DNA from: Timema cristinae
Lineage: Eukaryota; Arthropoda; Insecta; Phasmatodea; Timematidae
NCBI GenBank assembly: GCA_039000515.1
Contig: JBCFYV010000012.1
Coordinates: forward strand, 1,704,005-1,768,004
Direction of reading: 5' to 3'
DNA length: 64,000 bases
This document shows positions 33,111 through 43,559 of this stretch, piece by piece. The stretch's first letter is position 1. Every line of letters begins with the position of its first letter. Below the pieces are notes generated by a model. That model was not told the origin of the DNA, did no database searches, and saw only the letters and a program-made list of their open reading frames with translations. The position numbers and the translations under genes were made by a program.

Positions 33111-34280
33111 GTTTCCAGGCATATCTCTTATAACAAAATGGCTACATAAACCGTGTCTTCCTTTATATTGATCTTGGCAGATATATCATAATTTGCCTAT
33201 GTTGGACAGAAAAACTTACAATTTTCTGCCAAGTTGGAACCATCAATATGTGCTTGAGTGTCAGTACTTCACAGGTTAACTAATGATCTGAGATAGTGAC
33301 CAACATTGTGTGTGACATTTACTCACTAGTTAAATAACATAAATTAAATATGTTAGCCTTATATTTATATACTATATGTAGACATGAAAAATTAATGGTT
33401 AAGAATCTGTGTTTGTGTTTATAGATACTCAACATTATTTATATTTTCGTTGAAGATTGTTTCAGTCTAATGCACTTTAGAAGGTTGTGACAAATGTCAA
33501 ACTATCTGACATCATTTTACTTAAGCTATTTGATAACTTATAAACTTCATTTTTCCAAATTTAAAACTCTCCACGAACTGTTCTTTTCAATATATGACAA
33601 AAGTTGCTGATATTCCAAGTCATTATTGAAACATGTGGCATTCTAATCCATTGTTGTATAATATGTAGGTGCTATGGTGATTTACATTTGACTGGTCTCT
33701 AATGTTCACAAGCCATGACATCACTAAAACTTTGATATAACCAAATACCACTGGTTATAACCTTCTCTTTCTCTATCCTTTGCTTACGAGGCATACTTAC
33801 GCTAGTCATCTCTATATTTACATTCAAGAATCAAAACCTAAATTTGAGTGATCAACCGCTAGTTGCAGAAAGGGCCTCGAAGATTACTGTTGTGTGTTTA
33901 ATGTGTTTCACTTGTAAACTTTAAAGCCTACATTTTTCTGATATGTGTGTATGCCTTGCCCTTCAATCTGCCTTTCTAAGTCTATTAAATTCAACAGTTT
34001 GATGCTTTTTTTTTAAATTTAAATTCAACTTATATCATAGTTAATCTAACATACATAAGTCATTCTTTTTTTTTAGTTTGTTGATTAGAATTGAGTCTTT
34101 ATTTCATTATTTGATAAGTTATTTGTATATTATTTAAAAAAACTTGCTTTAGGTTGTCTTTAGCTATTTGATTCTGATATATATATATATATCTTTTGTA
34201 ATTATATATTTTTATTTTTTTTATTTCCCAATCTTTTTGTATATAATAATACTATTGTTGCATAACATCATTTATTCCAG
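33111..34280. other. AT-rich end of the 19-kb ATG2 intron
   Basis: No gene was seen. A (TA)n tract lies at about 34178-34191 and the splice acceptor TTTATTCCAG ends at 34280. The outer end of gypsy A, if an LTR survives, would fall here, but I could not recognise it. Confidence 0.5.
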
Positions 34281-34427
34281 ACTACTGCAGAAATGGCCTA
34301 TGACATGGTTTCTCCTGGTCCAAGTGTTTGTCGCCGATCCAGAGGTTATAAAGGGAAACGACGTAATTACAACCAGCCCTCGGACTTTAGAGAAGGCATG
34401 GCCAATGCGATAATGCTAGTCAGAGAG
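34281..34427 (+). CDS. ATG2: ATG2, exon c
   Basis: A 49-codon exon in phase 0 at both ends, between TTTATTCCAG and GTGATT. It reads TTAEMAYDMVSPGPSV, a basic variable stretch (RRSRGYKGKRRNY), then QPSDFREGMANAIMLVRE. The AYDMVSPG and QPxDxREGxxxAxxxVRE blocks are hallmarks of the ATG2 C-terminus and continue directly from the AIQ of exon b. The basic, proline-poor linker differs in length between animals, so its composition is not alarming. The exon lies 19.25 kb from exon b and 1.6 kb from exon d. Confidence 0.96.
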
Positions 34428-35093
34428 GTGATTTTTGCTTCATTAATAAAAAAAACTATTATGTTTGCCTTTATCAACAGAATTAAAATGTTTGTGTTTT
34501 CATATTTTTCAACTTGAGGTTCTTTGCTATTTAAGGTATTCATGAAGTTTTTTAAATTCTGACATACCTCACATTAACCAGCCTATGGCTGCAGGTTAAA
34601 ATGGGGGGAGAGGGGTAAACATTGTTCAATGAATGTAAAAGATTTAAATTATGAACCAAACCCTGATTCTAACCTCTGCCTCCTAAATCCGAGATAGGCA
34701 CAAAACAGAGAAATTAAGTTATGGCAACTGGTCGTGTGATTTGTACATGGGTCAAATATATATGTATATATCTTAATCCTCATTTTATTTAAGAATCCTG
34801 AATTGTGTTCCTTAGAAAATGTAAATAGTGACTAAATGTTAACATAATTATTTTGTTACATTGCAATATGATTGTTTTCAAGTTTTCCCTATAGTGGTTT
34901 TAGGATAATCCACCAATAAGTAGCATAATAACTTTAAAACAAATCCTAATATTTTTTTTCATCTTCAAATTTTAAATAACTTATAGAATTGGAACATTAC
35001 TGGCCCAGCCCACATGCTGGCAAAACTAATGGATGTAAGAAAAGGGATCGAAAGGATTAATCTCTTAGACGCTCGCTCGGCACTATATTATAT

Positions 35094-35201
35094 TGCATAT
35101 TAGTACTTATGCTAATAATATGTCAGTGGCTAATAATTGCATATTAGTACTCATGCTAATAATATGTCAGTGGCTAATAATTGCATATTAGTACTCATGC
35201 T
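35094..35201 (+). repeat. 44-bp tandem repeat, about 2.5 copies
   Basis: The unit GCATATTAGTACTCATGCTA, ATAATATGTCAGTGGCTAATAATT starts at 35094, 35138 and 35182 in the intron between ATG2 exons c and d. Confidence 0.9.
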
Positions 35202-35546
35202 GACACAAATATCATTTAAAATAAGTTCATCATTGTATTTTGAAAATCTTAGTGTTCTTAACTAAGCCTAATACTTTATTTAACATTCGCCACAGACAAT
35301 CAAAATTGTTATTTGACATTTAATAAACACATTTTAAGTTTCCCTTTTCAAGATTGATCTTTTTGATGATTACGTTTGTCACACTCCTGGTATGAAACAC
35401 CTATTGTTATATATAATTTTAATTTTCTTTTTTAAATATATATATATATCACATACCATAACTAGAAATATTCTGTAATTTTGGAAAATACTTATATTGT
35501 GTTTCAAAATATCAAGTTAATATTTAAAGCTAACTATTCCTAAAAC

Positions 35547-35937
35547 TAGGGGTGTGCGAAACTTTGACATGGCTTCGAAACGAATATCAACTTTGCCAAT
35601 AAAAATACTGAAAGCTAAAATACTCAGTTTATGTCAAGTATTTCCATCCTGAGCTGTTATGTATGTCACATCTCCATATTCATAAGATGGAAATGACTAA
35701 TTGAATTGGAAATTGTGATATATCTGATTAAAATAAAATATTACAAACATTTGGTCAGTAAAACATTTTCCAAGTGATCTTGGTGAATAAAGTTATATAA
35801 ATAACTACAATAAAATATTTTTTCAAATTCAAAACAACTAACAAAAAAAAAATTAAAGTTAAATTTAGGTTAGAGAAAATTTATATGTTTGATTTGAGTT
35901 TGCTTCAAATTGAAAAAGTGGACTTGGCACATCCCTA
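35547..35937. mobile_element. 391-bp MITE, hAT-like
   Basis: The ends TAGGGGTGTGC and GCACATCCCTA are inverted with one mismatch. The flanks CCTAAAAC (35539-35546) and CCTAAGAT (35938-35945) agree at 6 of 8, as for an old hAT insertion. It is AT-rich and non-coding, and lies in the last ATG2 intron. Confidence 0.7.
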
Positions 35938-36029
35938 CCTAAGATAATTTCTTTTTGTGCATATTTTGACCAGTTTCAACCAATTATAAGCCTATTCATA
36001 TATTTAAGTTGGTTAATGTTTGTGTCCAG

Positions 36030-36256
36030 GGTCTAGGGGAAACAGCGCAGACAATTGTGCGAGTGGCCAGTGAAGAGCATGAACAGAAAGGTGTGTCTGG
36101 TGCTGTAGGAGGCGTGCTGCGACAGATTCCTCCCACAATGGTTAAACCCATCATCCTTGCTACAGAGGCCACATCCAATGTTCTGGGGGAATGAGAAGTC
36201 AACTTGCACCTGATGCTCGACGAGAAGCAGTCCACAAGTGGAGGACTCAAGATTAG
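36030..36256 (+). CDS. ATG2: ATG2, last exon, with one-base frameshift
   Basis: The acceptor is TGTGTCCAG (ending 36029). The first 54 codons (GLGETAQTIVRVASEEHEQK, then GAVGGVLRQIPP and KPIILATEATSNVLG) are textbook ATG2 C-terminus. In the sequence as given, TGA at 36192-36194 ends the frame just after LGE. Immediately after a GGGGG run (36185-36189), the +1-shifted frame reads MRSQLAPDARREAVHKWR and a stop at 36254-36256. That is exactly the conserved ATG2 ending, so one G appears to be missing. A homopolymer consensus error is the simplest reason. A real truncated allele would lose about 23 residues. Codon use before and after the site is alike. Confidence 0.95.
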
Positions 36257-36827
36257 CTGTATTAGTTTCAGGTTCACAATGGTTGCAACTCGGGATAAAG
36301 CTCTGATAAGAGAAACACTATATAACAATGTCTTGTTGTCATCAGAAGAGAATTAAAATACTAAATTACCTTCTTTGGCAGTTGTAAAACACTTGAACAT
36401 TGTTAAAATAACATTGATTTTTAATACATATCTAGTCTCTTCATCTTTATTACGATATTCTAATTTGTGTTCTTCAAAGTTTGAGAATTGATTCTCTTGG
36501 ACCTGGGGGGGGTTCAACTCGAAGACTGTCATTTATTGTTCTCTCTGCTTTTGTATATTAACTATATTTGTGTGCTATATTTTACATGAAAAAGTGATTT
36601 TATATACCTGTATATATTATATTGAAAAGAAGCTACACCAACTTAAATATAACTTTTAAAAAGTACGTGTTTAATATTACTTTATTTCATACAGAATGTT
36701 TTTGAACATTAGTAATACATAATGTACCCATCTTACCTTTTAATAAATGTGTTAAGTATTGGAATGCTTTTTGTGAAAGTTTAGGAACAGTTTTAATCCA
36801 GTACAGGTCATCTTATGTCACCAAACA
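36257..36827 (+). other. ATG2 3' untranslated region, AT-rich
   Basis: Follows the ATG2 stop with no further frame. Candidate poly(A) signals are ATTAAA near 36353 and the canonical AATAAA at 36742-36747. No repeat was identified until the LINE-type tail at 36828. Confidence 0.5.
36742..36747 (+). terminator. ATG2: Candidate ATG2 poly(A) signal
   Basis: A canonical AATAAA about 490 bases after the conserved stop, followed by GT-rich sequence (GTGTTAAGTATTGG, then TGTG). Transcript data would be needed to choose between this and the closer ATTAAA. Confidence 0.4.
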
Positions 36828-36895
36828 TCATCATAATCATCAACTGTTTCCAGCCTGTGGCCAGGTTAGTTAAAAGCCTCCATCAGTGGTTTAGC
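36828..36895 (-). repeat. LINE-type 3' tail, minus orientation
   Basis: The reverse complement reads GGAGGCTTTTAACTAACCTG, GCCACAGGCTGGAAACAGTT and (GATGATTAT)n. This is closely similar to the tail at 2840-2910, so it is an orphan 3' end of the same LINE family or a SINE that borrowed it. Confidence 0.65.
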
Positions 36896-37291
36896 TATAG
36901 GGTCGTGTAGGTGGCAAAATGCTGCAGGTTTGCGACCAAAATGGGCCTCACCATGCAGTCTGTTATTTTTTAAGCTTGTTTTTGTTTCGTAAAGCTATCA
37001 GTAATTACTTTATTGTGAATAATAATGGCATGTGCTACAAAACAGCTCTGTACATTTTTTTTTTTTTTTGTAAAATCAATAGTTAACCAGATATAAACAA
37101 ATAGCCAAAATAAAAGCATTTTTTCCAATTAATTAGCTCATTACTGCCTAGCTATGCCTCTGGCATTCATGCATTCTTCTCCTCTAACATGTACACTTTC
37201 TGCTATTTCCTTCTCCATCTTTTTCTTAGTTTTCCTCGCTGTCTTTTTCTATGCTCATTATATGACCATACCATCTCAATATTGTTTCCTC

Positions 37292-37401
37292 TATGAAAGA
37301 CACATGTTGGTTTTTGAAATCACAGTTTATTTCCTCTTTGAACATTGACACAAATGAAAATCATAAAAGTTCTCCTCTTTCTCTGGCTTTACCTCCCTTG
37401 C
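37292..37401 (+). repeat. Shared 110-bp module M (copy 1)
   Basis: Nearly identical to 45914-46026: ACACATGTTGGTTTTTGAAA, then a stretch with TTTGAACATTGACAC and CTCTTTCTCTGGCTT, ending TACCTCCCTTGCGCA. The copies diverge sharply on both sides. Class unknown. Confidence 0.85.
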
Positions 37402-37576
37402 GCATTGCAAGCGAGCTGTTTCATAACTGACTCAAGTCAAGTGAAGTGACGGACCAGTTCCCTGCCACCTCGCTCGGCCCAGCTCTAGCGGCCGGCTCAG
37501 TAACTGCAGCCTGCACCGGACAACTGTGCGGAAGTACGAAAGGGGTGGGGAGGGATAGTGACCTCACCGTCACACA
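37393..37576 (+). repeat. Shared 180-bp GC-rich repeat Y (copy 1)
   Basis: About 95% identical to 48231-48412. It starts CTCCCTTGCGCATTGCAAGC and ends CTCACCGTCACA. It is GC-rich, with CCACCTCGCTCGGCCCAGC and a GTACGAAAGGGGTGGGGAGG stretch. It has no tRNA-like boxes and no protein. It directly continues module M here but a LINE RT at the other copy. Confidence 0.9.
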
Positions 37577-39060
37577 CTCCCCCTTTCCCTCTCCCAGGAG
37601 AAGGAGTTCGCCAGATACAATATTTTGACACACGCTAATACACTAGACTAAGCTTAATTCTACAAACTAAGAAAGCGTTCCAGCTGGAAACACTTACCTC
37701 GACACCAATTACATTAAATAAATTCACAATAGCACAACTATGATAATCTTTCCATGAAAACATTTAGTATAACAATAAAGAAGGGTGAAAGTTCTCAGTT
37801 TTGATTTGTGAACACATTCTGTGAAATATGGAACAAGACACCACCTTGTTCAAACACCACTGTCCAGCCGTGAGAAAATAAATATAAACAGCGCCACTTC
37901 TGTGCGCGTTGATCACCTGACCTGTCTGTCACACTTGGCATGTGGCCCGTTCACACGTTTGACTTAGTCTAAGATGCACTAGAGACACAGATAATCAACT
38001 ATAAAATATAATATAAATAACACAATAATACACTATATGTACATATATATCTTTTTTTATTTCCCTATTTTCTTCGAGACCAGGGATTAACATAATAGTT
38101 TGGTGTGCACCAATTTCAGGAGCGCACGGTCAACACAAGGAAAAAATGAGAAGTTCATGACTAACTAAACCAAAGACCCTTGTTCGATTCTTCCATATTA
38201 AACAAACAATTAATTTTATATATCAATTAAAGCAACTGTACAGTCAATCGGAAGGCAATACAAACTCATACATTTATATGACTCACATTTCAACAATATC
38301 CAAATGCTAGTTGTCCCTGGTGCGATCCTCCTCCAGTCGTTCTCATTCTATCTTCTATTTACAACCTTTTTTAATTTCTATTTCTTATCTCTACAGAAAT
38401 TCACCCTCTATTCTGCTAGTACATTTTCTAACAACCTGCTTTACAACACCTTAATTACACTCAACAGTATAACCCAACGTCTTAACCTTCACTTATGTTC
38501 ATGAACCTATTTAAGGATATTTCCCCTACTTTTACAATATGAAACCCACTCAAAACAATATAAGTTAAAGGGGTGATGTTCCCTCGTGTACACGAATTGG
38601 ATTAAGTATCTTGTTAACTTAATTTACAAAATAATAAACATACACAAAAAAATATATAAATGAACGTGATGACGTACATTCGTGTTTACAAATATAAGAA
38701 AGGACCAGTCCTGCCCCATCTATCTGGTTAGTAAGAACAGCTTGCCGTCGAGGGAGTATCTGACACCGGGAACTCATCTTACTTACATGAAAATGATGTC
38801 AGGAGCTAGCGAGAGAAAAAAGAGAGAAACCGACTGCCAAACCTCCACGAACGGTCAAGCCGACTCCACGCAGAACAATTAAGGGAACAGCTACTGTAAA
38901 AACTCCTCCGCGGAGACCAAAAGAAAAAAAATACAAACAAAAGCCGTAACAAACTAAAAACTCCCTTCAAGATAACCACGACCAACATGGCTATTGTGGT
39001 GGCTCTCCGACTAACTCGGGACATTTTTAAAGTTGTGTCACATGAGCTCGACACACCGGG
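37577..39060. other. Sequence downstream of gypsy B, no gene seen
   Basis: A purine-rich tract near 38812-38830 (GCGAGAGAAAAAAGAGAGAA) and an AT-rich middle. This is where the 3' LTR of gypsy B should lie. I compared it by eye with the region upstream of gag and found no matching copy. Confidence 0.5.
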
Positions 39061-39079
39061 AGCCCGCTCACAGGGTCCA

Positions 39080-40242
39080 CTAATTGGACCGTGTCGTCTT
39101 TATGAATCTATGTATGGCCACTGGGGTGGACCACCTATAACCCAATTTCCCCGCAATTCTACGGGCCTTGTCACTAAGTTGGTGTATTTGAAACACCACT
39201 CTGTCGCCTATTTTGAATGGCTTGTCATGCCCACCCACATTGAACTTTCTGGCTACCTTCTCGTGTGACCGCTTCAGCTGACTGAAAGCATCACTCCACT
39301 TGCGTAACATCTGCTTAGTGGAGGGTTGCGTCTGTTCAGGCGGGAGCTGCCATTTAACGTTAATAGGGGACAGTAGCTCGTGCCCCATCATGAACTCGGC
39401 TGGGGTAGCATTGTGGCTACTGTGCGGGGTGTTATTAAAAGCTACCTGAAGCCAGGACAATTTAGTGTCCTACTGGCGGTGGAACGTGTGGTGAAACACA
39501 ATTAAGGCTGATTATAAATTCCGGTGACTACGTTCACACAAATTAGGCGCCGGTAATAGGGAACCGTGGTGATATGCTTAATTCCTAGATTAAAACACAT
39601 ATTTTTGAAAACCTAGCGAGGTAAATTGACTCCCATTGTCTGACAATGCTAAACGGAATTCCAAAATTTTTTAACACCTCCCGTTCTAAACCTTTTATGG
39701 CCGTTAGGGAGGTAGCGTTTCTCAACGGAATGAAAAATGTGAACTTTGAGAATCCATCTGCGACCGTTAACACATATAAGTTTCCATTGACCGACCTGGG
39801 TAGGGGACCAAAGAAGTCTACAAAAATCCTCTCCATGGGGAACCTAGCCATGCCGAAGGAGAGCATGCCAACATTGCCCCTTGGGGCGGGCTTAGCCCTT
39901 GAGCAATTTTCACACGATTTTACCTGGTTGCTTAAATACCTGTCCATACCCGTCCAAAAGAACCTTTTTCTAACTAAGGCAATAGTTTTGGCAATACCCA
40001 GATGTGCCCCCACTGGAGACGTGTGGTAATATTCAAATAACAGTTGCCGAAAAGAGGCGGAAACACAGATTTTCCACTTGAGACTGGCGGGAGGGATTTA
40101 CATACAAACTGTCTTTTTCCAATTTATAATTAGGGACTATTTGTCTCTCTTTCAAACTAGCTCGCACATTCTCCAACGCCGGATCTCCTGCCTGCGCGGA
40201 TAAGAGTGACGTAAATAGCTCGGGTAAATGAATCAAGAACAA
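39080..40242 (-). pseudogene. Gypsy B integrase, three frames
   Basis: Segment one (40242-40033) covers the pre-integrase linker. Segment two (40013-39585) has the HHCC zinc-binding module (AHLGIAKTIALVRKRFFW, then CENC) and the first catalytic Asp in ERIFVDFFGPLP (residue 66 of that segment). A frame change then falls just before the second catalytic Asp. Segment three (39460-39080) is the C-terminal part with FNNTPHSSHNATPAEFMMG and a chromatin/DNA-binding-like GDRVVF block. Function would be integration of cDNA, but the enzyme cannot be made from this sequence as it stands. Confidence 0.85.
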
Positions 40243-41798
40243 GACCTTGGGGTGTGAAATTCCGTACCCAGAGGTGGAGAGGGCTCTTCCCCTGAAGGGG
40301 GTTCAAACATTCTTGATAAAGCGTCTGCGACTGAATTATCTTTGCCTTTAATATTTACAATAGAGAACCGGAATGATTGCAACTGAGTGATCCAACGGAC
40401 AATTTTCCCAATTTGCCGCGGGTGGTTCATCAACCAAGCCACGGCGGAGTTATCAGTGTGCAAATCAAAAACATTTGACTCAAGATACTGCCTCAACTTT
40501 TCAGTGGCGAAGATTATTGCCAGTGCTTCTAGCTCATATGTAGGGTAGTTTAGTTCATGTTGATGGAGCGTCCGGCTGGCATATGCCACTGGAAGGATCT
40601 CTCCCTCAGTCTCCTGTGCTAACATAGCTCCCAGCCCTGACGACGACGCATCGGTTTGGAGGATGAACCTGTTTTGAAAGTCGGCCATTTTCAAAATGGG
40701 TGCTTCAACCAAGGCCTGTTTTAACTTTTGAAACGCCTGCTCGGCATCATTCGACCATAAGAAAGAGGTTTTTGTCCTTCTAAGCTTATAAAGGGGCACC
40801 GCCAAAGATGACAAGTTTGGTATGAATCGGCCAAAAAAAGCTATCATGCCCAAAATCCTAGACAGTTTCTTTTGAGTGTTGGGCACTGGGAATTCCCTAA
40901 TCGCCCGTGTTTTCTCCGGATTTATCTCTATTCCCTTATGGGAAACAATGTGGCCTAAATATTCTATCTGGGAGACCGCTATTTGCAATTTGTGGGGATT
41001 TATCGTGAGGTTAGCCTTCCTCAACCTGGCGAACACCTCTCTCAAATGCTCAGCATGTTTTGTTAAGTTTTCGGAATATATGACGAGATCGTCGAGATAG
41101 TTATAGACGAATTTGAGCTGTATGTCCGCAAAAATATTATTCAATAATCTAGTCAGTGTTTGGGAGCCAACCAAAATTCCAAATGGCAAATAATTATATT
41201 CATATAACCCTGTTTGAGTGCCGAAAGCCGTACACTCTTTGGACTCTTCACTTAAGGGCACTTGATAATAAGCTTGATTAAGATCCAGAAGGGAATAGAC
41301 CCTTGCTTTCCCTAAATACTGGAAGGCCATCTCCACGGTGTGTAGAGGAGTGGCCTCAAAGACTACTTTCTTGTTTAGCTTACGGTAATCCACCACTAAG
41401 CGATGCTTATTGTTGGGTTTTGACACTAAAAACGCTGGAGACGCGTAAGGACTGCGTGACTCCCTGATTATCCCTTTTCTCCTGAGCTCCTCCACGTGTT
41501 GCTTTAAAACATCTAATTTGGGAGGGGCGAAGTAATATGGCCTGGACCTGACCGGTACGTGGTCTAATAGCTTTATGTCACATGTCAGGACATTGGTACA
41601 CCCTAATTCTTCAGTCACCACATCTCTATACTCATTAGGGATCTGGAGCACCTCCTGTCTTTTTTCCTCTAACTGACTAATGAAAAGACATGAATTTGAC
41701 TGTGTCATATCCTCTAGATTGATCGGCGTGTCAAACCTATCATACGGAAAATCAATCTTATTTTCGCACGGGAAAATCCACATTCTAGACTTGTTCAA
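40233..41798 (-). CDS. Gypsy B reverse transcriptase and RNase H
   Basis: An open frame of 521 codons. RT motifs are VDYRKLN (136-142), LLDLNQAYYQV (motif A, Asp 172), LPFGI (204-208) and YNYLDDLVIY (catalytic YLDD at 234-237). The connection shows LGHIVSHKGI. RNase H shows QTDASSSGLGAML (Asp 383), YELEALAI (Glu 423), HTDN (Asp 449) and VADALSRM (Asp 492), so all expected catalytic acids are present. The first Met is not the true start. The polyprotein continues from protease in another frame, with a 14-base overlap at 41785-41798. The motif LPFGILVGSQT departs from the usual LPFGL..AP.TF.R. Confidence 0.92.
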   Translation of the reverse strand: MNKSRMWIFPCENKIDFPYDRFDTPINLEDMTQSNSCLFISQLEEKRQEVLQIPNEYRDVVTEELGCTNVLTCDIKLLDHVPVRSRPYYFAPPKLDVLKQHVEELRRKGIIRESRSPYASPAFLVSKPNNKHRLVVDYRKLNKKVVFEATPLHTVEMAFQYLGKARVYSLLDLNQAYYQVPLSEESKECTAFGTQTGLYEYNYLPFGILVGSQTLTRLLNNIFADIQLKFVYNYLDDLVIYSENLTKHAEHLREVFARLRKANLTINPHKLQIAVSQIEYLGHIVSHKGIEINPEKTRAIREFPVPNTQKKLSRILGMIAFFGRFIPNLSSLAVPLYKLRRTKTSFLWSNDAEQAFQKLKQALVEAPILKMADFQNRFILQTDASSSGLGAMLAQETEGEILPVAYASRTLHQHELNYPTYELEALAIIFATEKLRQYLESNVFDLHTDNSAVAWLMNHPRQIGKIVRWITQLQSFRFSIVNIKGKDNSVADALSRMFEPPSGEEPSPPLGTEFHTPRSCS

Positions 41799-42231
41799 GA
41801 ACTCCCTCCCCAGTATGACCTCTACACAAAGTTAGGGCGACCCAAAACCATGTCGGCCATGAAAACCTAGCTATTTTAACTGCCAGTTTCACTGTGTTAG
41901 TTATGTACATGGTACCACCATCGGCGGTTTCGCACCTCATATCGCAAATTTCCCTTTGCTTAATGGACGAGCTGGACTCCAGTTCGCTGACCAATTTTTG
42001 GGAAATTAAATTATGGACTGAACCAGTATCTATTAATGACAGCGTGTCCTTCTGACCCACTTTGGTTCTGACTCCCGATAAATTTGGGGTACGCCCCCGA
42101 ATTTTGCGGGATTTTAGGCCTAACCATCGTGGTACACACACCGAGGCCCTGCTTTGATTCCCTTGGAATGGTTGAATTTGTTTGTTGCGTACCTCTCTTT
42201 CATCTCCCCTTCGGTTTGGACACTGTCCCAT
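41785..42231 (-). pseudogene. Gypsy B protease region
   Basis: The frame begins in the second half of the zinc knuckle (MGQCPNRRGDE) and continues through a basic linker to LSLIDTGSVHNLISQKL, where D-T-G is the aspartic protease active site. A frame change near 41820-41860 leads to the RT frame. Gypsy proteases act as dimers to cut Gag-Pol. The C-terminal part (usually ILG..fL) is readable only after the shift. Confidence 0.85.
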
Positions 42232-42239
42232 TAAATGCT

Positions 42240-43535
42240 CTGGTGACCTACAAATGAAGCACTTCCTCTAACTATTAGTTATCGTGGCCCTTGGGGACTC
42301 CCTCGGGGCATATTCCCTCCCCCCTCTCTCTGTTTGATTTAACCTGTATATTGGGGTTTGTTGGGATTGCCGCATCTGATTTTTGTCAATATAAGCGGGT
42401 TGGTTTTGTTGATGATACCGCTGTACTTCTAAATTAGCCCTTTCATAATCAATGGACTTTCTCTGCAATTCTTCTATTGACTTTACAGTCTTGGGATATT
42501 TGTAATTTTATTTCTGGCCTTAAATTTGAAAATAACCTATTAAGCTCCCCTTCAGGAGAATATTCTCCGTGACGCCTAATTAAGGTTTGAATTCTTATAA
42601 AATAATCGGTGACTGTTTCCCAGGGTTTTTGTCTTTCTTTTCTAATCTGATCCTCTAATCCTTCTAAGTATTCTATTGGGAAAAAGCTGAGTTTGAAACT
42701 GTTTAGAAAAGCATTCCAGTCTGGCCAGATGCTGGCGTGGTTTCTTAACCAGTCCCTACGACTCCCCTCGAACAATTCTGGTATGCAGTCAAAATTTCCT
42801 TGTCTGTTAATGAATATGCTTTTTTTGTTGTTCTATTAATCGCTCTAAAAACTCTACGGGATCTGACCGTTCGTGGAAATTAAGATTCCACTCTCTAACG
42901 AGATTGAACGCTAACACGTCTCTGTTCTGGCTCAATTTATTATATTCTTACCGTGGTTCGGCCACTTGAATGCCTACACTATTTCTTTCCGGGCTAAGCC
43001 CCATCCTCACCCTTGGTGAAACCTGTGAAGTGGCATGGCGGACATGACCCTGTGCCTCAGAGTAACCTAGCCTTTTGTCCCAATTTGGAAATTCAAAGAT
43101 CCCTTCCTCAATGTTGGGTGACTCTGTGCCCTTTTTTTCCTCGATGAGATTTCCTATCCTGTATTCGCCTTGGATGAGTAACCGTGTACAGTTGAGTACT
43201 TGCTCATCTCTGCCCGCCGTCTCTGTCCCTATTCGACCTAACCGCTGCTGTAGATGTTTCAATTTGGTTTGAAATTTCCTGGTTTGTGATAGGGACGGAG
43301 CTTTGGATTCCCCTACTCGTTGCAATAATAAATTGAGTTTTCTTTCTATAGTGGGTATTTCTATCTCCCTTGACGGGCATTCGCCGGGGTCGACTAATGA
43401 TATTTTTCCCACTCTCTCCTTTTCCCATAATTTAGAGAGCTGTGGTCTCATACCCTCTACTGCCGATTCTGGCACCACCCCCCTTATGCGAATCTCATAA
43501 TCTAATTCGTCCGCTTCTAACCTGGATTTTTCCAT
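42240..43535 (-). pseudogene. Gypsy B gag, split in three frames
   Basis: The first segment (43535-42948, 195 codons, starts MEKSRLEADELDYEIRIRGV) is charged and has a heptad-like Leu pattern. The second (42775-42449) holds the retrotransposon gag core, W..F...FKLSFFPIEYLEGL...I..R.Q...E.VTDY..RI..L.RR. The third (42468-42268) is Gln/Asn-rich. A CCHC zinc knuckle (C-x2-C-x4-H-x4-C, CFICRSPEHLMGQC) spans about 42257-42216 into the protease frame. About 170 bp between segments one and two are out of frame. Confidence 0.85.
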
Positions 43536-43559
43536 GTTTCTATCAGTAACAAGGAACTA

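Larger units (their letters stand above)
39080..43535 (-). mobile_element. Ty3/gypsy retrotransposon (gypsy B), near-complete coding region, no LTRs found
   Basis: On the minus strand gag, zinc knuckle, protease, reverse transcriptase, RNase H and integrase follow in canonical Ty3/gypsy order over 4.5 kb. At least six frame changes separate the segments, some of which could be consensus errors because flanking residues are well conserved. The RT/RNase H frame is intact over 521 codons, so the copy is much younger than gypsy A. No env-like frame follows integrase. LTRs were not recognised on either side. Confidence 0.93.

Noticed and set aside
39080..43535. Search for LTRs around gypsy B, including M modules at 37292 and 45914 as LTRs
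   Set aside because: M copies are in the same orientation on both sides but only 110 bp long, lie 1.7-2.4 kb outside the coding region, and lack a TSD and the expected primer-site position. Kept as a repeat only.
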